64,000 nt of DNA from Acidobacteriota bacterium (GTDB taxonomy: Bacteria; Acidobacteriota; Terriglobia; Bryobacterales; Bryobacteraceae). Location of the stretch: NCBI GenBank assembly GCA_016213775.1, contig JACQZR010000022.1:1-64000 (forward strand). Reading direction: 5' to 3'. Under the pieces are notes generated by a model. It was given only the letters and a program-made list of their open reading frames with translations, searched no databases and had not been told where the DNA came from. The position numbers and the translations under genes were made by a program. Shown here in pieces: positions 27,240-35,579 of this stretch (positions are counted from its first letter, which is position 1; the number at the start of each line of letters is the position of its first letter).

Positions 27240-27662
27240 TTATATCTTCATCCTCTTCAGTGCGTCGCGTGGAAGCAACAACTCGATACCGAAGCGTGAA
27301 GGAGCATCGCCGTAGTGCCGGTGGTTGAAGGTAACGAGCGCATCGGCGCGCCCGTTGATTGCGGCCTCCAGTACCATCTCATCTCCAGGATCCTTCAACG
27401 CCGGCCTCCAAAGATAATGCACCGTAACCGGTTCGGACAGGGCAATCAAAGTATTCACGAACACGTCCGCTCTTCGAGAACTGAATCCTGACGCGAGCCG
27501 GTGTTCCGCCTGTTGGCAAATCGACTCATATTCCATTGCCAGCGCGGTGGTCAGCACCATGGTGCCAATTCCTTGTTCCAGCAAGTCAAGGATGGCCGCG
27601 GAGGCGCCTGAAGGGCTGGGCATGGCAGCCACAATCACATCAGTGTCGAGCACAACTCTCAA
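27240..27662 (-). CDS. PIN-domain toxin (VapC-like)
   Basis: The product has 140 residues. PIN nuclease acidic residues are seen in VVLDTDVIVAAM, LAMEYESICQQ and LKDPGDEMVLEAA, and the closing strand is ADALVTFNHRHYG. Such proteins are Mg-dependent ribonucleases that cut tRNA or rRNA and are neutralised by the partner antitoxin. The TTG at 27662 is chosen because the family begins with the first PIN strand (LRVVLDTD); upstream codons are not family-like. The pair sits between two copies of a fragment of the neighbouring surface-protein gene. Confidence 0.85.
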   Translation of the reverse strand: MRVVLDTDVIVAAMPSPSGASAAILDLLEQGIGTMVLTTALAMEYESICQQAEHRLASGFSSRRADVFVNTLIALSEPVTVHYLWRPALKDPGDEMVLEAAINGRADALVTFNHRHYGDAPSRFGIELLLPRDALKRMKI

Positions 27663-27705
27663 GTACGCCCATGATATCACATCGCGGGCGATGTCATTAT
27701 CCCAA

Positions 27706-27800
27706 ACTCCGCTAGCGCAGCGATCGCTTCGGCGCAAGTTGCGGCTCGAATACGACCGGCCGGGGGATTGCGAACCGGCGCCGCGCAGCCCTGCCGCCTA
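27706..27800 (+). repeat. copy 2 of the roughly 100-bp repeat, noncoding side of the TA module
   Basis: This segment matches 26687-26795 of the BACON-like gene, including GCGCAGCGATCGCTTCGGCG and CAGCCCTGCCGCCT. It lies behind the start of the PIN gene, so the toxin-antitoxin pair is bracketed by direct repeats. The copy is not translated as a family protein. Confidence 0.85.
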
Positions 27801-27839
27801 TCGGCATCGCCCACGCCCGGCGCCGCTCCCCTTGCGTTC

Positions 27840-27859
27840 TTATGGGAATGCTCCCATAA
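27840..27859. promoter_or_regulatory. palindromic operator before padR
   Basis: TTATGGGA and TCCCATAA form perfect 8-bp arms around ATGC, ending 7 bp before the padR ATG at 27867. Position and symmetry suit autorepression by a dimeric PadR protein. Confidence 0.7.
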
Positions 27860-27866
27860 TGTGATT

Positions 27867-28196
27867 ATGGGTATCCGACACAACGAGTTGCTTCCCGGCA
27901 CTCTCGATCTCATGATCCTCCAGGCCGTCGAAAGGGCCCCCGCCCACGGCTACTCCATCATGGAGTCCATCTGGGCCGGCTCCGGCGAGCTCTTCCGCGT
28001 TGAGGAAGGTGCTCTCTACCCCGCGCTCCACCGCCTTCAGCTCAAAGGCTGGCTCAAAGCCCAATGGGGCGCGTCCGAAGCCAACCGCAAAGCCAAGTTC
28101 TACGAACTCACCGCGGCGGGGCGCAGACAACTCGTCCTGGAGCGCAAACGTTGGGATCGCCTCGCCGCCGGCATGACGCGGCTTCTGGAGTCCTGA
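27867..28196 (+). CDS. PadR-family transcriptional regulator
   Basis: The product has 109 residues. The PadR winged helix is clear: [48 protein letters not shown] and AKFYELTAAGRRQL. The short C-terminus ERKRWDRLAAGMTRLLES is the dimerisation helix. A perfect palindrome lies just before the start. The permease gene begins one base after the stop, the arrangement typical of acidobacterial ADOP loci, so it likely controls that transporter. Confidence 0.95.
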   Translation: MGIRHNELLPGTLDLMILQAVERAPAHGYSIMESIWAGSGELFRVEEGALYPALHRLQLKGWLKAQWGASEANRKAKFYELTAAGRRQLVLERKRWDRLAAGMTRLLES

Positions 28197-28197
28197 C

Positions 28198-30852
28198 ATG
28201 ACGCGGCTTCTCTTCAAACTCCGTGCCCTCTTCCAGCGCGCCCAACTCGACGCCGACCTCCGCGCCGAACTGGAACACCACCAAACCATGCAAGGCCGGC
28301 GCATCGGCCTTGGCAGCAGTCTCTACTGGCAGGAAGAAATCCGCAGCCAGTGGACCTTCATATCCATCGAAGCCCTCCTCGCCGATCTCAAAACCGCCGC
28401 CCGCCGTCTGCGCCGGGACCGTGCCTTCACCGCCATCGCCGTCCTAACGGTCGTTCTCGGCGTGGGCGCCACCACTGCCATCTTCACTCTCATCAACGGC
28501 ATCGCCCTGCGTCCGCTGCCCGTCCCCGCACCGGCGCAACTCGTGCGCTTCGTCCTTACCCACCTGCCGCCCACGGAGCGCCATTGGGTGGACGGCCGCC
28601 CCGTCCCGGCGCGCGAGCGCTCCTCCGTTTCCTTCCCCTTCTACCAGGTCCTCACTCGCCACGACAGCATCTTCAGCGGCTTCTTCGCCACCGCCGGCAC
28701 CGGCGACATCCACGCCGAATACAACGGCATCCCCCGCCAGGTCAATTTCGGAGTGGTCACCGGGTCGCTGTTCGAAGTACTCGGCATACAACCACAAGCC
28801 GGCCGCTTCTTCAACTCCTCCGACGATATCGAGGGCGGACGCGCCGGCACAACTTGGCCCGCCGTGATCAGCGACCGGCTCTGGACCTCCATGTTCCAGC
28901 GCTCGCCCGGCGCCATCGGGGCAACCATTACGGTCGACCGCGCCCCCTTCGTAATTGCAGCCGTCTGCCCGCCGGAATTCAAAGGCATCTCCCCGGGCAT
29001 CGACCGCGATCTCTGGATTCCGCTCAGCTCCACCGAGTCGGTCTTCCCGCTCTACAAATGGCGCCGCCAACCCGGCGTTGGAGCACTGCGTGTCTTCGCA
29101 CGCCTCAAACCCGGCGTCACACCGCAACAGGCGGCACGCTTCATACAGGGCATTTCCGCTACGGTGCTGCGGGAAACCGACGATCCCGGCCACAACCCCG
29201 AAGCCAGCCGCTATTGGCGGGCCATGCAACTGGAGACGCGTTCCGGCCAGAACGGATTCACTCCACTCAACTCCTACCTCGAACCACTCACCATCCTCAT
29301 CGCCGCGGTAGCCGGCGTTCTCCTCATCGCCGCCACCAACCTCACCAGCCTCTTTCTCGCCCGCGCCGCCGCGCGTTCCCATGAACTCGCGATTCGTGTC
29401 TCGCTCGGCGCGCCTGCTCACCGTCTCCGCCGCGAACTGCTGCTGGAAAGCGCCCTCATCGCCCTTGCAGGCGTGGTCGCCGGCTATGCATTCGGCCAGT
29501 GGCTTAGCCGCGCGCTCCAGGCACTGGGGTCGTCCCCAACAACGGCGGTCAACCTGGACACATCCTTCGACCTACACACCTTCGCGTTCCTCGCCGTGAC
29601 GCTTCTCGCCGTCACCTTCATCGCCGGGCTAGCTCCGGCCTGGCGAGCCGGCGCTGCAACCGCCGCGCGGCTCAAAAACAAATCCGGCTCTTTACGTTTG
29701 CGAGCTGCACTCATCATTCTCCAGACCGGACTCTCACTGGCGCTAATCGCCGGAGCGGGCATCATGACGGCTTCTCTTCGTTCGCTGCTCGCTGAAGACA
29801 CGGGCTACGATCACGAGCAATCCGTCTTCCTCTGGCCCGACCTGTTCAACGCCGGCATCAGCCGCGAGCGCATGCCGCGCGCTTACCAGTCCATCGCCGC
29901 GCGCCTGCGCGCCCTCCCCGAAATCGCCGGCGCCGGCTGGACCGACCTGATCCCCCTCGCGGGCGGCCTCCGCAGCACGACCATCGAAATCCCCGGCCGC
30001 GACATGCCGCTCGCCCAACGCCATGTCTTCCTCATGAACGTCGGCGACGGCTATCTGAGTGGCGCCGGAGTCGCACTCCGCGCCGGCGCCGACATCGAGC
30101 CGCAATCGGCCAACCGCCCCACCTTCATCGTCATCAGCGAAAGCGCCGCTCTTCATTTCTACGGCTCCATACACAACGCGATTGGCAGCCGTCTGAAACT
30201 CAACAACGCGTTTGTCCAGATCAGCGGCGTGGCCTCCGACGCCAAGTACCACAACGTCCGCGAAGCCCATCCGCTCGTCATCTATGCGCCATATTGGCTC
30301 TCGCAAACACGGCCCGGTTTCAGCCTCGCGCTGCGCTACCGCGGCAGTCGCCAGACAGCCATCGCCGCGGCCACGCGCGTCTTTCAGGAGGAAGCGGGAC
30401 GGTTGCCGTTCCTCGAAGTCCGCACTATCCAGAGCAGCCTCTCGGCCGCCGTCAGCCGCGAGCGCCTGCTCACCTGGCTACTATCCTCCTTCGCACTGCT
30501 CGCCCTCATCATCTCCGCCACGGGCCTCGCGGGCCTCCTCTCCTTCATGGTGGAGCAGCGCCGCCGCGACTTCGGCATCCGCCTGGCCCTCGGAGCTTCT
30601 GTCCGTCATATACGAGGTCTGATCCTCAAGCACTCGCTGCTACTCACCTCCGCCGGACTCGGCTTCGGGGCGCTGCTCAGCTATCTGCTGCGGCGGTCGC
30701 TCGACGCGTATGTCTTCGCCATCACGACCGCCGATCCGCGCGTCTGGTTGGGCGGTGGCGTGCTCCTGCTGCTGGCCGCGGTTCTCGCTGCCGTCTCTCC
30801 CGCGTGGCGCGCCGGACGCATCGACCCCGCGCCCATGCTCCGCAGCCAATAA
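28198..30852 (+). CDS. MacB/FtsX-type ABC transporter permease (ADOP family)
   Basis: The product has 884 residues. A short cytoplasmic N-terminus (MTRLLFKLRALFQRAQLDAD) is followed by a first membrane helix (AIAVLTVVLGVGATTAIFTL, about 80-102), a MacB periplasmic-core domain (about 105-345), an FtsX module of three helices (about 360-500), a second periplasmic domain and a second FtsX module (SSFALLALIISATGLAGLLS onward). No ATPase gene is adjacent, which is normal for this duplicated orphan permease group. Substrate unknown. It is in operon with padR. Confidence 0.95.
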   Translation: MTRLLFKLRALFQRAQLDADLRAELEHHQTMQGRRIGLGSSLYWQEEIRSQWTFISIEALLADLKTAARRLRRDRAFTAIAVLTVVLGVGATTAIFTLINGIALRPLPVPAPAQLVRFVLTHLPPTERHWVDGRPVPARERSSVSFPFYQVLTRHDSIFSGFFATAGTGDIHAEYNGIPRQVNFGVVTGSLFEVLGIQPQAGRFFNSSDDIEGGRAGTTWPAVISDRLWTSMFQRSPGAIGATITVDRAPFVIAAVCPPEFKGISPGIDRDLWIPLSSTESVFPLYKWRRQPGVGALRVFARLKPGVTPQQAARFIQGISATVLRETDDPGHNPEASRYWRAMQLETRSGQNGFTPLNSYLEPLTILIAAVAGVLLIAATNLTSLFLARAAARSHELAIRVSLGAPAHRLRRELLLESALIALAGVVAGYAFGQWLSRALQALGSSPTTAVNLDTSFDLHTFAFLAVTLLAVTFIAGLAPAWRAGAATAARLKNKSGSLRLRAALIILQTGLSLALIAGAGIMTASLRSLLAEDTGYDHEQSVFLWPDLFNAGISRERMPRAYQSIAARLRALPEIAGAGWTDLIPLAGGLRSTTIEIPGRDMPLAQRHVFLMNVGDGYLSGAGVALRAGADIEPQSANRPTFIVISESAALHFYGSIHNAIGSRLKLNNAFVQISGVASDAKYHNVREAHPLVIYAPYWLSQTRPGFSLALRYRGSRQTAIAAATRVFQEEAGRLPFLEVRTIQSSLSAAVSRERLLTWLLSSFALLALIISATGLAGLLSFMVEQRRRDFGIRLALGASVRHIRGLILKHSLLLTSAGLGFGALLSYLLRRSLDAYVFAITTADPRVWLGGGVLLLLAAVLAAVSPAWRAGRIDPAPMLRSQ

Positions 30853-30881
30853 CCAACGTCCGCCCGCTACAATCAGTGACA

Positions 30882-31637
30882 GTGAAGCACCCCGCATCCT
30901 ACCAGTGGCTCGCTGAGCATTACGACGAGATCTTCTCTTTCCGCTCCTGGATGGCGCCTGCGCGGGAGCGGATTCTCGAATCTATCCTGCTACGAGTACG
31001 AACAGGCTGCGACCTCGGCTGCGGGACCGCATCCACCGCAATCGAACTGGCGCGCGATGGCGTCCGGATGTACGCCGTCGATCTATCAGCGGTAATGTGC
31101 CGCAAGGCTAAGGAGAAGGTGGCGCGCGCTGGAGTCCCCGTCACCGTGCTCCGCGCCGATATGCGGACCTTCCGCCTGCCCACACCAGTGGACCTGGTTA
31201 CCTGCGAGTTCGATGCCATCAACCACGTGCCGCTCAAGGGCGACCTCGTCCGCGTCTGCAAGAGCGTCGCTCGTGCCCTCAACCCGGGCGGGCACTTCTT
31301 CTTTGACGTCAATCATGAGCCCGCCTTCGCCGACGTTTGGCCGCTCACCTGGTGGATTGACAGGCCTTCGGTGGCCGTTACCATGCACGGCGGATACGAC
31401 AAGCGGCGTGCTCGCGGCTGGGTCGAGATGGAAGGCTTCGTGCGCGAGGGCAAGCTCTGGCGCCGCCACCACGATTACATCGAGGAGGTCTGTTGGACCG
31501 TTGCCGAGATCCGCGCCGCGCTCACGGCAGCGGGGTTCGACCGCATCAAAATCTGGGATGCGATGAAATTCCTGCATCACGACAAAGGCCTCAAGAGGGG
31601 CCACCGCAGCTTTTGTCTGGCGCGCCGAGCCGTCTAG
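30882..31637 (+). CDS. class I SAM-dependent methyltransferase
   Basis: The product has about 251 residues. The SAM-binding glycine motif is CDLGCGTASTAIELA, followed by acidic VDLSAVM, RADMRTF and VDLVTCEFDAINHV, then LNPGGHFFFDVN, which is the standard motif order. The C-terminal half is beta-rich (WVEMEGFVREGKLWRRHHDY). GTG 30882 is chosen; GTG 30876 is an equal choice. TACAAT just upstream suggests a near-leaderless transcript. The stop TAG abuts the stop of the convergent amidohydrolase with no spacer. Substrate cannot be told. Confidence 0.9.
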   Translation: MKHPASYQWLAEHYDEIFSFRSWMAPARERILESILLRVRTGCDLGCGTASTAIELARDGVRMYAVDLSAVMCRKAKEKVARAGVPVTVLRADMRTFRLPTPVDLVTCEFDAINHVPLKGDLVRVCKSVARALNPGGHFFFDVNHEPAFADVWPLTWWIDRPSVAVTMHGGYDKRRARGWVEMEGFVREGKLWRRHHDYIEEVCWTVAEIRAALTAAGFDRIKIWDAMKFLHHDKGLKRGHRSFCLARRAV

Positions 31638-32423
31638 TTACAGCCGCACCCCCTTGGCTCGCAAAATCGGCAGCATCATCTCCTTGAGGTTCTCACTGAA
31701 GATCCGCTGCCTGGCCTCGTCGGGAATAGCGGCTCCATGCACTTTCGCGAGCTGCGAAGAGAAGCTACGCCCTCCGGTGTCACTGCCGTAAATGACCCGC
31801 CGCGCACCTAACTCCCGCACCGCCATCTCGGTGAATCCCGCCGTCGGGTCCGACCCCGCGAGGTCCACACTCACATTCGGGAACGGCCGCATGGCTCGCA
31901 CTCCGATCTCCCAATTGCCGCCCGTGTGCCCGCAGATCAGTGGCACATTGGGAAAGCGCGCGGCCAGCACCGCCATGTCCATCGGGCTCGATTCGCCCGG
32001 CAGATTGCCACCGGTCTTGAGCCAAGTATGCTGGAAGATCACCGCCTTCAATGCAGCGGCGCGCTCAATGATGGGGTCGATTGCAGCATCGTTGCAGCGG
32101 CGCGCCACCCACAGCTTGATGCCGGTCATTGGACCGTCACGAACGCACCGGTTGATCTCATCAAGACTCGCCTGCACATGGTTCGGATTGACATAAACGA
32201 ACCCAAACACGCGATGCGCAAAATGATTTACGCAGCGCAGGATGTAATCGTTGTGCTGGCGCAGTTGATCCGCTGTCGGATCGGTGTGCGCGAGCGTGCT
32301 CAGATAGATGCACAGCCGCTCTACCCCCATTCGGTCGGCCAGCTTCACCAACTCCGCCATCGACTCTTCCGGCGTGCGCCCGCCGAAACTCGCCGGATGA
32401 CAGTGGAGATCCCATATCGTCAT
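31638..32423 (-). CDS. amidohydrolase (COG2159-type)
   Basis: The product has 261 residues. The metal-binding signature WDLHCHPASF is at the N-terminus, then FVYVNPNH, IKLWVARRCND, ICGHTGGNWE and VIYGSDTGGR, which fit the TIM-barrel amidohydrolase-2 family. The ATG at 32423 overlaps the TGA of the paralogous gene upstream (ATGA), so both are made together and may form a heteromer. It acts in the cytoplasm as no signal peptide is present. The substrate is unknown; decarboxylation or hydrolysis of a small cyclic acid is typical for the family. Confidence 0.85.
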   Translation of the reverse strand: MTIWDLHCHPASFGGRTPEESMAELVKLADRMGVERLCIYLSTLAHTDPTADQLRQHNDYILRCVNHFAHRVFGFVYVNPNHVQASLDEINRCVRDGPMTGIKLWVARRCNDAAIDPIIERAAALKAVIFQHTWLKTGGNLPGESSPMDMAVLAARFPNVPLICGHTGGNWEIGVRAMRPFPNVSVDLAGSDPTAGFTEMAVRELGARRVIYGSDTGGRSFSSQLAKVHGAAIPDEARQRIFSENLKEMMLPILRAKGVRL

Positions 32424-33181
32424 GGCAGTTCTCCCAACATGCGCCGGGCGTTGGTCTCGCAGAGCGCGGCGGCATCGAGGCCGCTCTCGGTGACCTTCAG
32501 CAACGCAGACTCCCAGTAGTAGAACGGCGCATGCGATCCGAATACCACCTGTGATGTGCCCACACTGTCTGTGAGCCGCCGTATGCCGTGGACTCCTTCC
32601 GTCATGGAGAAATCGAACCATACATTCTTCGCCTTGATCGCCGGAAACAGACGACAGTTCAGAATCTGCAACCGCAGCGTGGGGCCGACCGCGGCGAGCT
32701 CGGCACACGGGCGCCAGTCCACCGGAGCAACCTTCAGCCGTGGGTGCAGCGTGCGCTCGTCCTCCATCTCCAGCGGGATCTGCACCAGCAGTTTGCGCCG
32801 TGCAGCGTCGGCGAATAGCTCGCGAGCGGCGGAGTCGGCCAGCGTGTAGCCGTGATAGTTGGGATGCAGCCGTATGGCCGTCATGCGATACGCCTCGTGG
32901 CAGCGGCGCAGCTCTTCGCGCCAGTCGGGTTGCGTGGGATCGACGCAGCCCACCGGCGCCAGGATGCCGCCGCCGTACTCCTTGCATTCGCGCGCCGTGC
33001 GCTCATTCACAGCGCCCAGATCATGATGCAGCATCGCGTCGAACGACCCGGCAAGAGCGCGTGTAACTTTGTGTTGCTTCAGCTTCGCGACGAGCTTTGG
33101 AGTCTCATCCAAAGGCAATCGGCGAAACGGATAGCGCGACAGGGAAACGTTGGTGTCGAGGATGACTTGACGGGCGTTCAT
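32420..33181 (-). CDS. amidohydrolase-family protein, partner of the downstream amidohydrolase
   Basis: The product has 253 residues. It shares the barrel landmarks (LDTNVSLSRYPFRRLP, GCVDPTQPDWREELRRC, IRLHPNYHGY, VVFGSHAPFYYWESALLKV) but has LDTNVS where metal-binding relatives have DxHxH, and GSHAP in place of GSDxP. It may lack the full metal site and act as a structural or regulatory subunit. It is the first gene of a coupled pair (ATGA at 32420-32423) and is divergent from the VWFA gene 60 bp away. Confidence 0.8.
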   Translation of the reverse strand: MNARQVILDTNVSLSRYPFRRLPLDETPKLVAKLKQHKVTRALAGSFDAMLHHDLGAVNERTARECKEYGGGILAPVGCVDPTQPDWREELRRCHEAYRMTAIRLHPNYHGYTLADSAARELFADAARRKLLVQIPLEMEDERTLHPRLKVAPVDWRPCAELAAVGPTLRLQILNCRLFPAIKAKNVWFDFSMTEGVHGIRRLTDSVGTSQVVFGSHAPFYYWESALLKVTESGLDAAALCETNARRMLGELP

Positions 33182-33241
33182 CTCAGTTCATGTCCTCCCA
33201 AAGTGTAACCCGAAGCACTCGGCGAGCATCCCTTTCATCAA

Positions 33242-34195
33242 ATGGCGATAACACGTCGCGTTTGGCTGTCGTCGTGTATTTCGCTGCTGCCCGCCTGGGC
33301 GCAGCAGCCTGTAACCGTGCTCGCGACGGTTCGCGACAAGCAGGGCAACGTCGTGCGCGATTTGCCCAGGGAAACGTTCACACTTCTGGAGGACGGCGAA
33401 ACTCGCGACATACAGACCTTCTCGCAACAATCCAACCTCCCTCTAACGCTCGGTCTGCTGGTGGATACCAGCGGCCGGCGCCCCCTCACCAGCGACGAGC
33501 GCCTGGCCTGTTGGAAGCTCTTTGAGCAGGTGCTGCGCGAAGACAGGGATCAGGCCTTTGTCATCCACTTCGATTTCGACGTGGAACTCCTCGCTGACCT
33601 CACCGGTTCCAAGACAACCATCCAGCGTACGCTGGACAAACTCGGAGCCGCCGCGCGTTCGCCACAATTGCAGCGCCGTGTGGAAGGCGGCGCTCAGCAG
33701 CGCCGCAACACGGGCACGAGCCTCTACGATTCCATCCTCCTTGCCTCCGACGAAATCCTGATCAAGCAACCCGGCCGCAAAGCCATCCTCCTCCTTAGCG
33801 ACGGCGTCGACACCGGGAGCCGTACGACAATCGAAGATGCCATTGAGTCCGCGCAGCGCGCCGATACGATGGTCTATGCCATCCGGTTCATCGAACAGTC
33901 CGGCACCGGCTCCCGAGACCGCGAACGCCAACTCCCTCCGGGAGTGCGTCTGCCCGACGGAAGGAAAGTGCTCCAGAGAATCGCCGCGGAAACAGGCGGC
34001 GGGTTCTTCGATCTCACCGGAAAACATCAACTCGACGAATTCCTTCGCCGCATCGAGGAAGAACTCCGCAACCAGTACAACATCGGGTTCAGCCCCACCA
34101 AAGCCGACCCCGGAACGTTCCACACCATCAAACTAACTGCGAAGCAGAAGAACCTGCTTGTCCAGACCCGCGCCGGCTACTACACCTCCAGGTAG
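33242..34195 (+). CDS. VWFA-related acidobacterial exported protein (TIGR03436-like)
   Basis: The product has 317 residues. A signal peptide (RVWLSSCISLLPAWAQ) is followed by the family start VTVLATVRDKQGNVVRDL, DFxLxEDG-type FTLLEDGETRDIQTF, and the von Willebrand A fold LTLGLLVDTSG, TSLYDSILLASDEI, AILLLSDGVDTGS. The closing YNIGFSPTKADPGTFHTIKL and TRAGYY are diagnostic. The MIDAS motif reads DTSGR instead of DxSxS, so metal binding may be weakened. Paralogues are abundant in Acidobacteria; adhesion or protein binding in the periplasm is assumed. Confidence 0.9.
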   Translation: MAITRRVWLSSCISLLPAWAQQPVTVLATVRDKQGNVVRDLPRETFTLLEDGETRDIQTFSQQSNLPLTLGLLVDTSGRRPLTSDERLACWKLFEQVLREDRDQAFVIHFDFDVELLADLTGSKTTIQRTLDKLGAAARSPQLQRRVEGGAQQRRNTGTSLYDSILLASDEILIKQPGRKAILLLSDGVDTGSRTTIEDAIESAQRADTMVYAIRFIEQSGTGSRDRERQLPPGVRLPDGRKVLQRIAAETGGGFFDLTGKHQLDEFLRRIEEELRNQYNIGFSPTKADPGTFHTIKLTAKQKNLLVQTRAGYYTSR

Positions 34196-34214
34196 CGCCT
34201 CGTACAATAGAAGG

Positions 34215-35078
34215 ATGCACCGCTTTCTTCTGCACAACGGGCAGATCCACGACACCTCCGCGAAACTGGTCACTCCGGGCCAGGTGGGACTGCTCAACGG
34301 CTGGGGCGTCTTCTCCACGCTCCGCGTGATGGACGGTGTGCTGTTCGCCTGGGAGCGCCACTATGCGCGCATGCGCAAGGACGCGGCCCTGATGCATATT
34401 CCGTTCCCTCAGGACGCCGGCGTCCTGCGCGACAGCCTCATTCGCCTCGTGGAAGCCAACGAAGCGTTCAACTCTACTTTGCGCGTTGCGGTGGTGCGCA
34501 ACAAGGGCGGCATGTTCGAATCGCCTGGCCTGGACAACGAGTACGACGTTATCGCTTTTACCAAGGATCTCGCCGATTGGGGCGCCGGAGTCACGCTCGC
34601 CGTGCAGGAGCGAGCCCGCATGTCGAGCGCGCCGTTCTCAGGCGCCAAGATTCTATCCTGGTCGATGAACCTCACCTGGCTCGAAGAAGCCCAGCGACGG
34701 GGCTTCCAGGAGATGCTGCTGCTGGACGATCACGGGCTGGTGAGCGAGTGCACGTCGGCCAACATCTTTGCAGTGCACGGCACCCGCGTATCCACGCCGC
34801 CGCTCACCTGCGGCTGTCTGCCTGGCGTCACGCGCGCCGTGCTTCTAGAGGACATCCGGGTGGACGGATTGAACATCGAGGAGCGGGAGCTGCGTATGGA
34901 CGATCTGGCCAGCGCCAGCGAGCTGTTTATTACTTCCAGTACCCGTGACCTACTGCCTGTGTTGGCCATTGAAGGTATCTCCGTCCAGCAGGGCCGCGAG
35001 GTGCGCGGCCGGCTCAATGATGCGTTCCAACAGTACCTTTGTTCCTATGTTTCCCAGTCTAGAAGTGTATTAAACTGA
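34215..35078 (+). CDS. class IV PLP-dependent aminotransferase / aminodeoxychorismate lyase-like
   Basis: The product has 287 residues. Family motifs in order: NGWGVFSTLRVMDGVLFAWE, RHYARMRKDA, the PLP lysine in GAKILSWSMNL (near 145), LLLDDHGLVSECTSANIF and CLPGVTRAVLLE, ending with ASELFITSSTRDLLPV. GWGVFSTLRV resembles lyase/D-amino-acid members more than branched-chain aminotransferases. AAGG stands two bases before the ATG. The zinc-ribbon gene follows 15 bp later. Confidence 0.9.
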   Translation: MHRFLLHNGQIHDTSAKLVTPGQVGLLNGWGVFSTLRVMDGVLFAWERHYARMRKDAALMHIPFPQDAGVLRDSLIRLVEANEAFNSTLRVAVVRNKGGMFESPGLDNEYDVIAFTKDLADWGAGVTLAVQERARMSSAPFSGAKILSWSMNLTWLEEAQRRGFQEMLLLDDHGLVSECTSANIFAVHGTRVSTPPLTCGCLPGVTRAVLLEDIRVDGLNIEERELRMDDLASASELFITSSTRDLLPVLAIEGISVQQGREVRGRLNDAFQQYLCSYVSQSRSVLN

Positions 35079-35093
35079 AGATTCACTCGTCCT

Positions 35094-35579
35094 ATGTTTG
35101 TGAACTGTCCGAATTGCGGCTCGAAGCATATCCGCCATTCTCACTATCAATCGTTCGGTGAACGATTCCTGTCGCTATTCGGCGTTCATCAGTTGCGCTG
35201 CAAGGATTGCCAGCACCGCTTTGCGAGCAGAGTTTTCCGCCTGGTGGACCTTTACTGGTCGAAGTGCCCGCGCTGCTACCGCATGGACCTCAGCAGTTGG
35301 AACGAAGACCACTACCTGCCGAAGTGGGGCACGAAAGTCAAAATGAGACTCGGCGCCAAACGGCTCCGATGCGAATACTGCCGGCTGAACTTCGCCGGAT
35401 GGCGGCCCGTGAAAATGAAGTATCAGTGGCGCCGCCGGAAGAAAGAGGAAACACCCGTGCCCGTAGACGTGGATGCTTCCGTGGACAAGCAAGTGAACGC
35501 GCAAGCCACTGCGACCGAGGTCTCCGAGCCACATGCCGTGGAACCAGTGGCCGTCCAGCCAGTGATCAAGGACGAGTAG
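35094..35579 (+). CDS. zinc-ribbon protein, unknown function
   Basis: The product has 161 residues. Four CxxC knuckles are spaced along the first 100 residues: CPNC (5-8), CKDC (36-39), CPRC (59-62) and CEYC (near 92-95), which can pair into two zinc ribbons. A basic patch follows (KMKYQWRRRKKEE) and then an acidic Val/Ala-rich disordered tail. This suggests nucleic-acid or protein binding. The last 14 bases overlap the convergent TrmB-like gene. Confidence 0.75.
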   Translation: MFVNCPNCGSKHIRHSHYQSFGERFLSLFGVHQLRCKDCQHRFASRVFRLVDLYWSKCPRCYRMDLSSWNEDHYLPKWGTKVKMRLGAKRLRCEYCRLNFAGWRPVKMKYQWRRRKKEETPVPVDVDASVDKQVNAQATATEVSEPHAVEPVAVQPVIKDE

